A stretch of 44,958 nt of DNA from Aromatoleum evansii (lineage in GTDB: Bacteria; Pseudomonadota; Gammaproteobacteria; Burkholderiales; Rhodocyclaceae): the NCBI RefSeq assembly GCF_012910805.1, contig NZ_WTVK01000045.1, forward strand, positions 1 to 44,958, read 5' to 3'. The translations under genes were made by a program, and so were the position numbers. Below the pieces are notes generated by a model. That model was given only the letters and a program-made list of their open reading frames with translations, did no database searches and had not been told where the DNA came from. Below are positions 28,070 to 36,911 of the stretch, in pieces (within the stretch, counting starts at the first letter, position 1; each line of letters starts with the position of its first letter).

Positions 28070-29554
28070 TCAGGCCGCACGCAGCAAATTGCGGCTGCGC
28101 AGGACGTCGGCGACGCTGCGGCGGAAGGCGGGCCACAGCGCGAGCAGCAGGAGCAAGGCGGCAAGCATGGCCCCGGTGCCGACCGCGAGGCGCCCGGCGA
28201 GCGAACCCGCCCATTCCAGCGCCGCCGCGGCGGATGCGAGGCCGCACAGGGCGTAGGCAAGTATCACGCGCAGCGCGTTGCGGCCCATCGCGCCGACCGG
28301 CGCGCCGGAGTCGCGCAGCCATACGAGGCCGCCCAGCCAGGCGAGCGCGACGCCGAGGGTGTAGGCCGTCGCCACGCCCTGAGCGCCCCACTGCGCGCCG
28401 AAGACGATGCCGGCGATCAGCAGCAGACGGGAGACGAGCGTGAAGCGCAGGTTGGAACCGGTGAGCCCCTTCGACAGGAAGACCCAGTAGCTCGCCTGCG
28501 CGGCAACCTGGAAGGCGCCGCCCACGGCGAGGATCTGGAAGATCGGCACGGCGGGAGCCCATTGCGGACCGAGCACGAGCACGATGAGCGGCTCGGCCTG
28601 GGCGCAGCCGAAGCCGAAGCTCGCCACCGTGAGGTGCAGCATCACCGCCTGCCCATGCAGCAGGAAGCGGCCGTAGCGCTCGCCGTCGTCGTGGAGGCGG
28701 GACAGCACCGGCAGCGCGATCGAGGTCGCCGGCGCGTTGATCTGGTTGAGCGGCAGCATCAGCAACTGGTAGGCGCGGTTGTACAGGCCGAGCAGTTCGA
28801 CACCGAAGCGCTGGCCGATGATCAGCGCGTCGACGTTGCGGCTGGCATAGACGACGAGCTGGGTGCTCATGAGGTTGCCGCCGTAGCGCAGGAAGCCGCC
28901 CATGTCGGCACCGCGGCGCGGCAGCCCTGGACGCCAGCCGCTCGTCGCGGCGATCAGCAGCAGCGTCACGAGCGCCTGGCCGAGCTGCTGGGCGACGAGC
29001 GCCCAGTGGCCGTGACCGCGCAGCGCGAGCGTGACGCCCGCGGCGAGCCCGAGCGCCTGCCCGCCGACGTCGGCGGCGGCGAGGCGGCCGAAGCGCATGT
29101 CGCGGTTGAGCTGGGCACGGTATTGCGTGGCGATGCCGTTGATGACGAAGCTCAGCGCGAGCGCCTGCGCGATCGGCTGCAGCGCCGGCTGGGCGTAGAA
29201 GGTGGCGATCGCCGGTGCGCAGGCGAACACCGCGAGGGCGAGCGCGAGGCCGATGCCGCTGTTGATCCAGAAGAGGTTGCTGCGCTGCTGCGGCGACACG
29301 CTGTGCGCCTGCACCGCGGCCGAGGACAGACCGAAGTCGCGCAGCACCTCGCCGACGCCGACGATCGCCGTGACCATCGCCAGCAGGCCGTAGTCGCCCG
29401 GCGACAGCAGGCGGGCGAGCACGATGATGCCGCCGAGCTGCAGCAGGACCTTGCACGCCTGACCGCCCATCGTGACGAGCGCGCCGCGTGCCGCCAGCCG
29501 CCCCAGTCGGGGGGCGACGGCGTTCGCCGCCGCGGACACGTTGCCGCTGCTCAT
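28070..29554 (-). CDS. Wzx-type lipid-linked oligosaccharide flippase
   Basis: A 494-residue integral membrane protein with about 12-14 hydrophobic helices, of the MOP/Polysacc_synt superfamily (WzxC/AmsL style). Typical features: GGIIVLARLLSPGDYGLLAM near the N-terminus, a central SRNVDALIIGQRFG, and YNRAYQLLMLPLNQI. It should move undecaprenyl-linked repeat units across the inner membrane. Its ATG directly follows the stop of the upstream glycosyltransferase (TGAATG), implying translational coupling. Confidence 0.92.
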   Translation of the reverse strand: MSSGNVSAAANAVAPRLGRLAARGALVTMGGQACKVLLQLGGIIVLARLLSPGDYGLLAMVTAIVGVGEVLRDFGLSSAAVQAHSVSPQQRSNLFWINSGIGLALALAVFACAPAIATFYAQPALQPIAQALALSFVINGIATQYRAQLNRDMRFGRLAAADVGGQALGLAAGVTLALRGHGHWALVAQQLGQALVTLLLIAATSGWRPGLPRRGADMGGFLRYGGNLMSTQLVVYASRNVDALIIGQRFGVELLGLYNRAYQLLMLPLNQINAPATSIALPVLSRLHDDGERYGRFLLHGQAVMLHLTVASFGFGCAQAEPLIVLVLGPQWAPAVPIFQILAVGGAFQVAAQASYWVFLSKGLTGSNLRFTLVSRLLLIAGIVFGAQWGAQGVATAYTLGVALAWLGGLVWLRDSGAPVGAMGRNALRVILAYALCGLASAAAALEWAGSLAGRLAVGTGAMLAALLLLLALWPAFRRSVADVLRSRNLLRAA

Positions 29555-30589
29555 TCAGCCCTCGACCGGCTCGCCGCGGATTGCCGCGAGGTAGGCACGG
29601 TAGTGGCGGGCGCCGGCATCGGCCCATTCGCGCCGGGAGAAATCCGGCATCGGGGCACGCTGCACGTTCCTGACCTGCCACAGGGCGCCGATCAGCGTGT
29701 CGCGATCGAGATCGCCGTCGTACATGTAGACCCAGCCCGGGCCGATCTCCTCGGCGAGCGCCTCGTTGGCCTCGTTGCGCGGCACCAGCACCGGGCGGTT
29801 GAGCGACAGCGCGAGCAGCAAGGAACCCGAGTTGAGCATGCGGCGGAAGGGCAGCACGACGAGCTCCGCCTGGCCTATCTCGGTCGCGAGCGTGGCGTCG
29901 TCCACGTAGCTCAGGCGCGCACCGATGCGCGGATCGAGGTTGCACGCCTCGACGATATGGCGGCGCAGCGCGTCGGTGGATGCGTGGCCGACGATGTGCA
30001 GCTCCGCTCCCGGAGCCGCTTCGGGGTCCATGCGGAGGAAGCTGTCGAGCAGGGTCTCGACGCCCTTGTAGGGCCGGATCAGGCCGAAATACAAGAGGCG
30101 GCCCGGCACCGACTCGGGCACGTCCAACTGCGCGAACCAGTCGCGGTAGTGCCCGTGCAGGATGGTGACGGTTTGCGGTGCGCGCTCGGCGGTCACGGGG
30201 TTGAGACGGATCCACACGCGGGTGCGCCGGTCGAGGAGCTCCAGCAGGAAGCGCTCGACGCGGCTTGCGCCTTCGTGTGGTTCGAAGTTGTGCAGAGTGC
30301 GCACGACCGGCCGTCGCGACAGGGTCGTCCGCGCGATCAGCGCGAGGAACAGCGCGTATTGCAGCAGCCTGCTGCGCTCGGGAGCCCGCAGCAGGAACTC
30401 CGGCCAATGCACGTGCAGCACGTCGTAGCGGCCGAACAGCGCGGTGCGCCACGAAAACCAGGAAACGTCCGCATGCCGCGACACGGCGGTGACGACCTGC
30501 TTCACGTACGGGTTGTCGTCGACCTGCGGCCGCAAGGACTGCAGCACCCGGATCGGCGCCTGCGTGGCGACTGCGAGACTGGCTCCCAT
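29555..30589 (-). CDS. Glycosyltransferase (GT-B type)
   Basis: 344 residues. The N-terminal domain has VLQSLRPQVDDNPYVKQ and YDVLHVHWPE. The C-terminal domain has a glycosyltransferase-like linker, LYFGLIRPYKGVETLLDSF, and the nucleotide-sugar-side motif LNSGSLLLALSLNRPVLVP. It is a retaining GT-B enzyme of GT4-like style, with sugar and linkage unknown. The frame is open through the MBOAT gene upstream, but the ATG at 30589 has a GGAGA site five bases away. It sits 41 bases after the MBOAT gene and is directly joined to wzx. Confidence 0.82.
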   Translation of the reverse strand: MGASLAVATQAPIRVLQSLRPQVDDNPYVKQVVTAVSRHADVSWFSWRTALFGRYDVLHVHWPEFLLRAPERSRLLQYALFLALIARTTLSRRPVVRTLHNFEPHEGASRVERFLLELLDRRTRVWIRLNPVTAERAPQTVTILHGHYRDWFAQLDVPESVPGRLLYFGLIRPYKGVETLLDSFLRMDPEAAPGAELHIVGHASTDALRRHIVEACNLDPRIGARLSYVDDATLATEIGQAELVVLPFRRMLNSGSLLLALSLNRPVLVPRNEANEALAEEIGPGWVYMYDGDLDRDTLIGALWQVRNVQRAPMPDFSRREWADAGARHYRAYLAAIRGEPVEG

Positions 30590-30630
30590 GAATGTCTCCA
30601 ATTGATCTCGTCCGGCCCCGGTGCTCGGGC

Positions 30631-32052
30631 TCAGAACTGGAAGTAGATGAACGAGGCCCCGCCCGAGGAGAAGGCCAGGAGGATGAACGCGAGGCCGGCG
30701 AGCGCTCCGCCCTGCAGCACCACCGGTGCCCGCAGGTAGCCGCGGGCGGCGTGCTCGAAGAGACGCGGCGACACGTAGTGCAGCAGCGCCGCGACGAGCA
30801 GCGTCGCGACGCCGACTGCGGTGAAGGGGGCCGCCTGGGCGCTTGCCGGTTGCAGCATCGCCGCGAGGTAGGCCGCCGCGCCGTCGAGGTCGGGCGCGCG
30901 GAACAGGATTCGCGACAGCGCGACGATGTGGAAGGTCACGAGCATGGCGACGAGGCGCGGCGCGAGGCCCTGCGGTTCGGCCGGCAGCCCGCGCGCGGCA
31001 CGCCGGCCGCGGCGCCAGCGCTCGAAGCACACGCAGCTGCCGTGGATGACGCCGTACAGCACGAAGTTCCAGCCCGCGCCATGCCAGCAGCCGATCGCGA
31101 TGAAGGTGATGTAGAGGTTCACATACACGTTGCCGCGTTGCGAGCCGCCGACGCCGAAGTAGAGGTAGTCGCGGAAGAAACCCGACATCGAGGTGTGCCA
31201 GCGCTGCCAGAAGTTCGACACGCTGAGCGCCCGGTAGGGGCGGTCGAAGTTCGTCGGCAGCTCGAAGCCGAGGAGTTTGGCGACCCCGCGCGCGATGTCG
31301 GTGTAGCCGGAGAGGTCCATGTAGAGCTGGAAGCTGAAGGCATAGACGGCGACGAGCAGGAACAGCGGCGAGTAGTCGGCCGGCGACGCGAAAGCCGGAT
31401 TCACCAGATGGAGCGCGAGCACGTCGGCGAAGGCCATCTTCTTCACGAAGCCGCGCAGGATCAGCACGAGGCCCTCCTCCACGCGCTCGCGGCTGTCCGG
31501 CAACGGCGCTTCGAGCTGCGGCAGGAACTGGCGCGCGCGCGTGATCGGCCCGGACAGCACGGTCGGGAAGAAGGCGACGAAGAGTGCAAAGTCGCGGAAG
31601 CTGCCGGTCGCACGCTCGCGGCCGCGGAAGATGTCGAGCGTGTAGGAGAGGCTCTGGAAGGTGAAGAAGGAGATGCCGACCGGCAGCAGGAGCTGCAGCA
31701 CCGGCAGGTCCGCCTCGACGCCGAAGGACGCTGCGAGGCGCGCCGCGCTGTCGATGAAGAAGTTCAGGTACTTGAAGCAGGCGAGCACGCCGAGCGAGAC
31801 GGCGAGCGCGAAGGCGAGCCACAGCTTCCTGCCGCGCTCGCTGGTGCTGTCCTCGATCCTGCGCCCGGCGAGGAAGTTCACCGCGCTCATGAGGAGCAAC
31901 AGGCCGGCGTAGCGCCAGTCCCAGCACATGTAGAAGTAGTAGCTGGCGGCGAGCAACAGGTTCTTGCGCGCGTCGGGACGCTGCAGCAGGCACCGGTTGA
32001 GCGCGAACACGAGGCACAGGAACAGCAGGAAATGCAGGGACTGGAAGCTCAT
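30631..32052 (-). CDS. MBOAT O-acyltransferase, AlgI-like
   Basis: A 473-residue membrane protein with about 10-12 helices. It has the AlgI-type motifs FYMCWDWRY, PVGISFFTFQSLSYTLDIFRG, FWQRWHTSMSGFFRDYLY, and GCWHGAGWNFVLYGV with the presumed catalytic His. AlgI-like proteins pass acetyl groups across the inner membrane to a periplasmic SGNH-type acceptor enzyme; the gene directly upstream (six-base gap) encodes such a protein. Together they predict periplasmic O-acetylation of the polysaccharide. Confidence 0.94.
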   Translation of the reverse strand: MSFQSLHFLLFLCLVFALNRCLLQRPDARKNLLLAASYYFYMCWDWRYAGLLLLMSAVNFLAGRRIEDSTSERGRKLWLAFALAVSLGVLACFKYLNFFIDSAARLAASFGVEADLPVLQLLLPVGISFFTFQSLSYTLDIFRGRERATGSFRDFALFVAFFPTVLSGPITRARQFLPQLEAPLPDSRERVEEGLVLILRGFVKKMAFADVLALHLVNPAFASPADYSPLFLLVAVYAFSFQLYMDLSGYTDIARGVAKLLGFELPTNFDRPYRALSVSNFWQRWHTSMSGFFRDYLYFGVGGSQRGNVYVNLYITFIAIGCWHGAGWNFVLYGVIHGSCVCFERWRRGRRAARGLPAEPQGLAPRLVAMLVTFHIVALSRILFRAPDLDGAAAYLAAMLQPASAQAAPFTAVGVATLLVAALLHYVSPRLFEHAARGYLRAPVVLQGGALAGLAFILLAFSSGGASFIYFQF

Positions 32053-32058
32053 CGCATG

Positions 32059-33126
32059 TCAGGCGCCGGGCAGGCCGCGGCGCACGAGGAAGGCGAAGAT
32101 GGTGTCGGCCGCGAGCCGCTCGCCGGCGAGCGTGAAATGGCTGGCGTCGGCGAAGTACGCGCGCCCGCCGGGGATGCGTTCGTGCAGGGGCAGCACCGGG
32201 ACGCCCAGGCGCCGGCCCGCGTCGAGGATCTCGCCGTTGTGGCGGTCGTAGAGGGCGTTGAGCCCCGGCAGGTCGAAGCAGGGGTTGAAATGGCGCGCCT
32301 GCGCCGACAGGCGCATCTGCTCCTCGAGCGGCTGCTCGGGGCGATAGGCGCGGGCGTTGGTCGCGAGCACGAGCGGCACGCCGGCCTCGCGCGCCCGCGC
32401 GACGAGGCCCTCCAGCCGCGCGCGATAGGGCTGCAGGTCGACCGCGGCGGGGTCGAGCAGCGTCTGCCGGCTCGGTGAGCCGGCGCGCAGGAACGCGGTG
32501 TGGCGCCGCACGGCCTCGACGCTGAGCAACCAGCCGGGCAGGGTCAGCAGCGGCAGGCCCTGGCGCGTGGTGGCCGGCGCCGCGGCGCGACAGTAGTCGG
32601 CGAAGTCGTTGAAGCCGGGATAGACGATGACGAGGTCAGGCTGCAGCGGCAGCACGACCTTCTCCAGCATGCGCAGCTGGTCGGCGAGTCGGTAGCCGGA
32701 GATGCCGGCATTCACGACCTCGATCGCGCGCTGCGGATGGTGCGCCCGCAGCCGTTCGGCGAGCAGGGCCGGGAAGGTCGCGTCGTTGCTCCGCGTGAGT
32801 TCGCCCATCACCGTCGAGGCGCCGACGACGGCGACGCGCAGGCTGCCCGGCGCGCGTTGCGGCGCGAGCTCGGGGCTGCGCAGGCCGAGGCTGTTGGTCC
32901 GGATCTCGACGTCCTGACCGGGGAACACGCGGTTCGGGCGCAGCAGCTTGAGCCCGGTGCGCTCGTCCTCGACGTAGCGCGTCTCGCCGCGCAGCGCGTT
33001 GAACACGCTCTGGCCGAAGCGCAGATGCGAGCGGACCTGCAGCGCGGTCTCGACGGCGACGAAGACGAGGGCGGCGGAGACGACGATCGTCGCGATGCGC
33101 CGGCCCGCTCCGGCTGTGCGATTCAT
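32059..33126 (-). CDS. Membrane-anchored SGNH/GDSL hydrolase-like protein (AlgJ/AlgX-like role)
   Basis: 355 residues with one N-terminal signal anchor (about 10-28). The SGNH motifs are present: VVGASTVMGE (block I, catalytic Ser), NAGISGY, YPGFNDFADY (block III, Asn), and DASHFTLAGE (block V, Asp/His). With the adjacent MBOAT it likely transfers acetyl groups onto the polysaccharide in the periplasm, by analogy with alginate and cellulose acetylation. The start codon overlaps the stop of the upstream wecG-like gene (ATGA, 33123-33126). Confidence 0.87.
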   Translation of the reverse strand: MNRTAGAGRRIATIVVSAALVFVAVETALQVRSHLRFGQSVFNALRGETRYVEDERTGLKLLRPNRVFPGQDVEIRTNSLGLRSPELAPQRAPGSLRVAVVGASTVMGELTRSNDATFPALLAERLRAHHPQRAIEVVNAGISGYRLADQLRMLEKVVLPLQPDLVIVYPGFNDFADYCRAAAPATTRQGLPLLTLPGWLLSVEAVRRHTAFLRAGSPSRQTLLDPAAVDLQPYRARLEGLVARAREAGVPLVLATNARAYRPEQPLEEQMRLSAQARHFNPCFDLPGLNALYDRHNGEILDAGRRLGVPVLPLHERIPGGRAYFADASHFTLAGERLAADTIFAFLVRRGLPGA

Positions 33127-33872
33127 CGCGCCCAGGCCGCGCGGCAGCGCCACGCCCGCAGCATGAAGAGCGGATTGCCGATGACGTAGCGGTGGAACAG
33201 GCGGCGCGGTTCGCGCACGAGGCGGTAGGCCCATTCCATGCCCACCCGCCGCACCCAGCGCGGCGCGCGCTCGACCTTGCCGCCGAGGAAGTCGATGACC
33301 GCGCCGCCGCACACGATCAGCGGGGCGCCGCCGGCGGTCGCGCGCACGAGGCGGGCGACCGTTTCCTGCTTGGGCATGCCCATGCCGAGCACGATCAGCT
33401 CGGGGCGCGTGCGCCGTACCGCGTCGCAATAGTGCGCGGGCGCATGGAAGCCGTTCTCGGACGAGACCACCTCGACACCGAACTCGGCCTCGCAGCGCGC
33501 GGCCGCTGCGGCGAGCCACTTGTCCGAGGTCCCCCACAGCGCCACGCGCCGGCCGCGATAGGCTTCGAGCAGGCGCGGGATGAAATCGGTGCCGTTCATG
33601 TTGAGGCCGGGATCGCCGTCGAGCATGCGGAACAGCATCGCCATGCCCGAGCCGTCGCGCAGCAGCACGTCGGCATCGCACAGCGCCTTGTAGAACTCGA
33701 AATCGCCGACGGCGGAATTCATCGCGTGGGCATTGACGAAGGCGAGCATGCGCGGCTGCCGGCCGGCGGCGAGTTCCTCGACGAGCCTTGCCGCGTCGTC
33801 GTCGCTGGGAATGGTCAGGAGATGGCGCAGGACCTGGGTCCAGCGCGCCTGCAATACGGTGGGCGGATTCAT
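33123..33872 (-). CDS. WecG/TagA/CpsF family glycosyltransferase
   Basis: 249 residues of the GT26 family, which adds a sugar to a lipid-linked acceptor at the membrane face. Conserved features seen: FVNAHAMNSA, LLRDGSGMAM, NMNGTDFIPRLL, VALWGTSDKW, LGMGMPKQE and CGGAVIDFLGGKVERAPRWVRRVGMEWAYRLVREPRR, the last broken by many substitutions but typical. The start overlaps the stop of the upstream GT2 gene (ATGA, 33869-33872), and its stop overlaps the SGNH start. Confidence 0.92.
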   Translation of the reverse strand: MNPPTVLQARWTQVLRHLLTIPSDDDAARLVEELAAGRQPRMLAFVNAHAMNSAVGDFEFYKALCDADVLLRDGSGMAMLFRMLDGDPGLNMNGTDFIPRLLEAYRGRRVALWGTSDKWLAAAAARCEAEFGVEVVSSENGFHAPAHYCDAVRRTRPELIVLGMGMPKQETVARLVRATAGGAPLIVCGGAVIDFLGGKVERAPRWVRRVGMEWAYRLVREPRRLFHRYVIGNPLFMLRAWRCRAAWAR

Positions 33873-35065
33873 GAGGCATCCCTGCGGGAGCGTACCCAGT
33901 CGACCTGGCGGCGGACGAGGAAACGCAGGTAGAGGGGGATCTTCGACAGCGCGTACAGCGGCGCGCGGACGAGATCGGCGAAGGAGACGATGTCGCGCCC
34001 GCAGGCGGCCCAGGCCAGCAACACGGCCGTCGCAAGCAGCGCGCAGGCGAGCGTGGCCAGCGCGAAGGGCAGGACCGGCCCGGCGGCCGCGGCCAGCACG
34101 CCGGTGAGCGCGAACGCGGCCACGACGGCCAACGTCAGCAGCGCGAGCGGCGGCACGCACAGGTCGAGGACCAGCGCGGCAAGCCGCAGGTTGCGGCGAG
34201 TGAGCGCCAGGCGCAGCAGGCGCGGCGCGTCGGCGACGATCATCGCGAGGTGGCCGTGCTCCCAGCGCGTGCGCTGCGTGCGCGCGCCCTCGTCCGAGCA
34301 CGGGAAGTCGCTGCCCACCCGCGCTTCCGGGCAGAAAAGCGGCGCATGACCGGCCGCGGTCAGCTCCAGCCCGAGCTTGAGGTCCTCGACGATGTGGCCG
34401 CTCGCTAGCTCGGCGTCGCGCAGCGTCGCCCACGGGAAGACCATGCCCGAGCCCATCAGCTGGCACGGCAGGCCCAGCCGCGCATAGCCGAGCGGGCGCA
34501 GGCGGTTCTTCACCGCCCAGGCAAACTCGGCGATGCGCAGCTTGAGACCGGCGCCGGCCGGCGCATGCATCAGGTACAGCGCCTGCACCGGGCGCCCGCT
34601 CGCGCCGCAGCTGCGCGCGAGGCGGTCGAGCGCGCCGTCGGCGAGGCGACAGTCGGCATCGACGATCGCCACCGCCTGCGGCGGTGCCGCCTCCAGGAAA
34701 CGCATGCCGAAATCGAGCGCATAGCCCTTGCCGCGGCGCTGCGGATCCTGGCGCACGATGACCTCGGCGCCGGCCTCGCGGGCGAGCAAGGCGGTGTCGT
34801 CGCTGCAGTTGTCGGCGATGACCACAAGCCGGTCGCCGTCGCCGAGCTGGGCGCGGATGTTGCGGACCGTCGCGACGATACCGAGCGCCTCGTCATGCGC
34901 CGGCACCAGCACCGCGACGCGCGGACGCGCGGACGCCCGAACCGATCGGGACCGGCGCCGCGGCAGCGCGGCGAGGACCTGCACGAACAGCACGACCACC
35001 GGCACGAGCAGCAGCGCGGGGACGATCGCAAGGACGGTCGCGAGGAGCGCGGACAGGATGCTCAC
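33869..35065 (-). CDS. Membrane-bound family 2 glycosyltransferase
   Basis: 398 residues. A signal-anchor helix (about 5-30) precedes a GT-A catalytic domain: VLVPAHDEALGI, VIADNCSDDT, the metal-binding DADCR, and the later RTRWEHGH that resembles the QxxRW site. Two to three C-terminal helices follow (about 300-350). This is the layout of processive-like or lipid-acceptor GT2 enzymes. The start codon is GTG and overlaps the upstream stop as GTGA (35062-35065). Confidence 0.9.
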   Translation of the reverse strand: MSILSALLATVLAIVPALLLVPVVVLFVQVLAALPRRRSRSVRASARPRVAVLVPAHDEALGIVATVRNIRAQLGDGDRLVVIADNCSDDTALLAREAGAEVIVRQDPQRRGKGYALDFGMRFLEAAPPQAVAIVDADCRLADGALDRLARSCGASGRPVQALYLMHAPAGAGLKLRIAEFAWAVKNRLRPLGYARLGLPCQLMGSGMVFPWATLRDAELASGHIVEDLKLGLELTAAGHAPLFCPEARVGSDFPCSDEGARTQRTRWEHGHLAMIVADAPRLLRLALTRRNLRLAALVLDLCVPPLALLTLAVVAAFALTGVLAAAAGPVLPFALATLACALLATAVLLAWAACGRDIVSFADLVRAPLYALSKIPLYLRFLVRRQVDWVRSRRDAS

Positions 35066-36285
35066 CGGGCCCCCCTCCCTGCCGCACAGGCCCCGTGGAA
35101 GTAGTCCCCGAGCTTTGCCGCCTCGCGGTCGACGTCGTGGCGCTCGAGCACGCGCCGACGCCCGGCCTCGCCCATGCGCTCGAGCTCCGCGGCCGGCGTC
35201 GCCAGCACCGTTTCCAGCACCGCGGCGAGCGCCTCGACCGACCCGGCGGGGAAGAGCCAGCCGTTCTCCTGCGGGCGCACCAGTTCGGGAATTCCCGCGA
35301 CGTAAGTCGTCGCCACCGGACGGCGCAGCGCCAGCGCTTCCATGATCACCACCGGCAGGCCTTCGGCGAAACTCGGCAGCACCAGCGCGCGCGCGGCGAG
35401 GATCTCGTCGCGCACCTGCTCGCTGCTGATCCAGCCGGTGATGCGGACCTGCCGCTGCAGGCCGTGGCGGGCGACGAGGCGCTCGACCTCGCCACGCAGT
35501 TCGCCGTCACCGGCGAACACCATCTCGAAATCGACCTTCTTCTCCGCCAGCCGCGCCAGCGCCTCGACCAGCAGCAGCTGGCCCTTCTGCTCGCACAGGC
35601 GGCCGACGCATACGAGGCGCGGCGCGGCCGGCAGCGGCGTCGGCGGCACGGCGTGGAAGGCGGGCTCCAGCCCGCAGTGCACGATCTTCACGCGCTCCCA
35701 GTCGCGGTGCGCGGCCCAGCGGAAGAGCTGGCTGCGGCCGAAGGAGCTGATCGCGACGACGAAGGCCGAGCGCCGGATCTTCTCGCCGGTGCCGAGGAAA
35801 CCCGGCTTGTCGAACTCGTCCGGTCCATGCACGGTGAAGCTGTAGGGCAGGCCGGCGAGCGTCTCGATCAGCATCGCGACCTCGGCCGGATTGGTGCCGA
35901 AATGGGCATGTACATGGTGTGCACCGAACTCGCGCAGGGCCGGCAAGGCGCGGCAGGCCTCGGCGAGATAGACGAGGTGGTAGGGCCACGGCCGGTCGGC
36001 GCGGCGCCCCATGCGCAGCGCGAGGCGCAGTGCGGCGAGGAAGCGGCCGGGCTCGCGCAGCGCGGCCTGCGCGACCGCCTTCGCCAACGCCCCCAGGCCG
36101 TCCTGCAGCAGGTAGGTGGTGCGCGCCTGCTCGGCGCGGTCCTCGGCATCAACCAGCTCCGCATCCCAACCGCGCACGGCGATGCGCAGCACGTCGAAGC
36201 CCTGCCGTTCCAGCGCGAGGATCTCGCGACGGATGAAGCTGTGGCTCACCTTCGGATACTGGTTGATCAGGTAGGCGATCCTCAA
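35062..36285 (-). CDS. Family 4 glycosyltransferase
   Basis: 407 residues. The N-terminus is MRIAYLINQYPKVSHSFIRRE, with VHAHFGTNPAEVA and FTVHGPDEFDKP. The C-terminal GT-B domain has VGRLCEQKGQ and the donor-site motif SFAEGLPVVIMEALA with its paired Glu residues. It is a retaining enzyme for exopolysaccharide assembly; the sugar is unknown. The start codon is TTG, with a GGAGGG ribosome binding site, and overlaps the upstream stop as TTGA (36282-36285). Confidence 0.93.
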   Translation of the reverse strand: MRIAYLINQYPKVSHSFIRREILALERQGFDVLRIAVRGWDAELVDAEDRAEQARTTYLLQDGLGALAKAVAQAALREPGRFLAALRLALRMGRRADRPWPYHLVYLAEACRALPALREFGAHHVHAHFGTNPAEVAMLIETLAGLPYSFTVHGPDEFDKPGFLGTGEKIRRSAFVVAISSFGRSQLFRWAAHRDWERVKIVHCGLEPAFHAVPPTPLPAAPRLVCVGRLCEQKGQLLLVEALARLAEKKVDFEMVFAGDGELRGEVERLVARHGLQRQVRITGWISSEQVRDEILAARALVLPSFAEGLPVVIMEALALRRPVATTYVAGIPELVRPQENGWLFPAGSVEALAAVLETVLATPAAELERMGEAGRRRVLERHDVDREAAKLGDYFHGACAAGRGAR

Positions 36286-36911
36286 CGTCCACCCTCCAAG
36301 ATCAGCTCATCGTCTTCCACGTCTTCCCTCCTGTGTTCCATGCCGGGGAGCGGCACCGCGCATTCCCTGACGATGCGTGCCGGCGCGCCCACCGCGGTCG
36401 CGCCGTCGGGCACGTCGCACAGCACCACCGACAGCGCGCCGATGCGCGCGCCCGTGCCGATGCGCACACCGCCCAGCACCTGCGCATAGGCGCCGAACTC
36501 GACGTCGTCACCGATCACCGGCGCCGGGCCACCCTCGTGGCGATTGCCGATCGTCACGCCCTGGCGCAGCGTGCAGTTGCGCCCGATCACCGCGTCGGGA
36601 TGCACGAACACGCCGCCGAAGTGCCAGATGCGCAGCCCGCCGCCGATCCGCGCGGCCTTGGGCAGGCTGATGCCCACCGCGGTCTCGACGAGCCGGAAGG
36701 CGAGCCAGTAGACGGCCGTCAGCAGGCGCTTCGCGAGCCCGTCCGGCCGCGCATCGACGCGACGGCCGAAGCGATACACGGCGACCGCCCAGATCGACTG
36801 CTCCTTCAGGAAAGGCCGACGCACACCGTAGCGGCGCCGGTCCGCGGCCCAGTCGCGATCCCGCCGTGCGCGCCATCCGGCACGGGCGGCGACTTCCTGC
36901 TGCACGCTCAT
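36282..36911 (-). CDS. Hexapeptide-repeat acetyltransferase (serine acetyltransferase-like)
   Basis: 209 residues. The N-terminal part (about 1-85) resembles the helical leader of serine acetyltransferases; the rest is a left-handed beta-helix with hexapeptide repeats: IGGGLRIWHFGGVFVHP, VIGRNCTLRQGVTIGN, and VLGGVRIGTGARIGALSVV. The catalytic-type His is in WHFGG. In an exopolysaccharide cluster it more probably acetylates a sugar or nucleotide sugar than serine. The start overlaps the upstream exported-protein gene (ATGA, 36908-36911). Confidence 0.85.
   Translation of the reverse strand: MSVQQEVAARAGWRARRDRDWAADRRRYGVRRPFLKEQSIWAVAVYRFGRRVDARPDGLAKRLLTAVYWLAFRLVETAVGISLPKAARIGGGLRIWHFGGVFVHPDAVIGRNCTLRQGVTIGNRHEGGPAPVIGDDVEFGAYAQVLGGVRIGTGARIGALSVVLCDVPDGATAVGAPARIVRECAVPLPGMEHRREDVEDDELILEGGR

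Noticed and set aside
27144-30452. A 1102-codon open frame overlapping the pyruvyltransferase, flippase and glycosyltransferase genes
   Set aside because: Arg/Ala/Pro-rich translation with no motifs; the three recognised genes in other frames explain the region.
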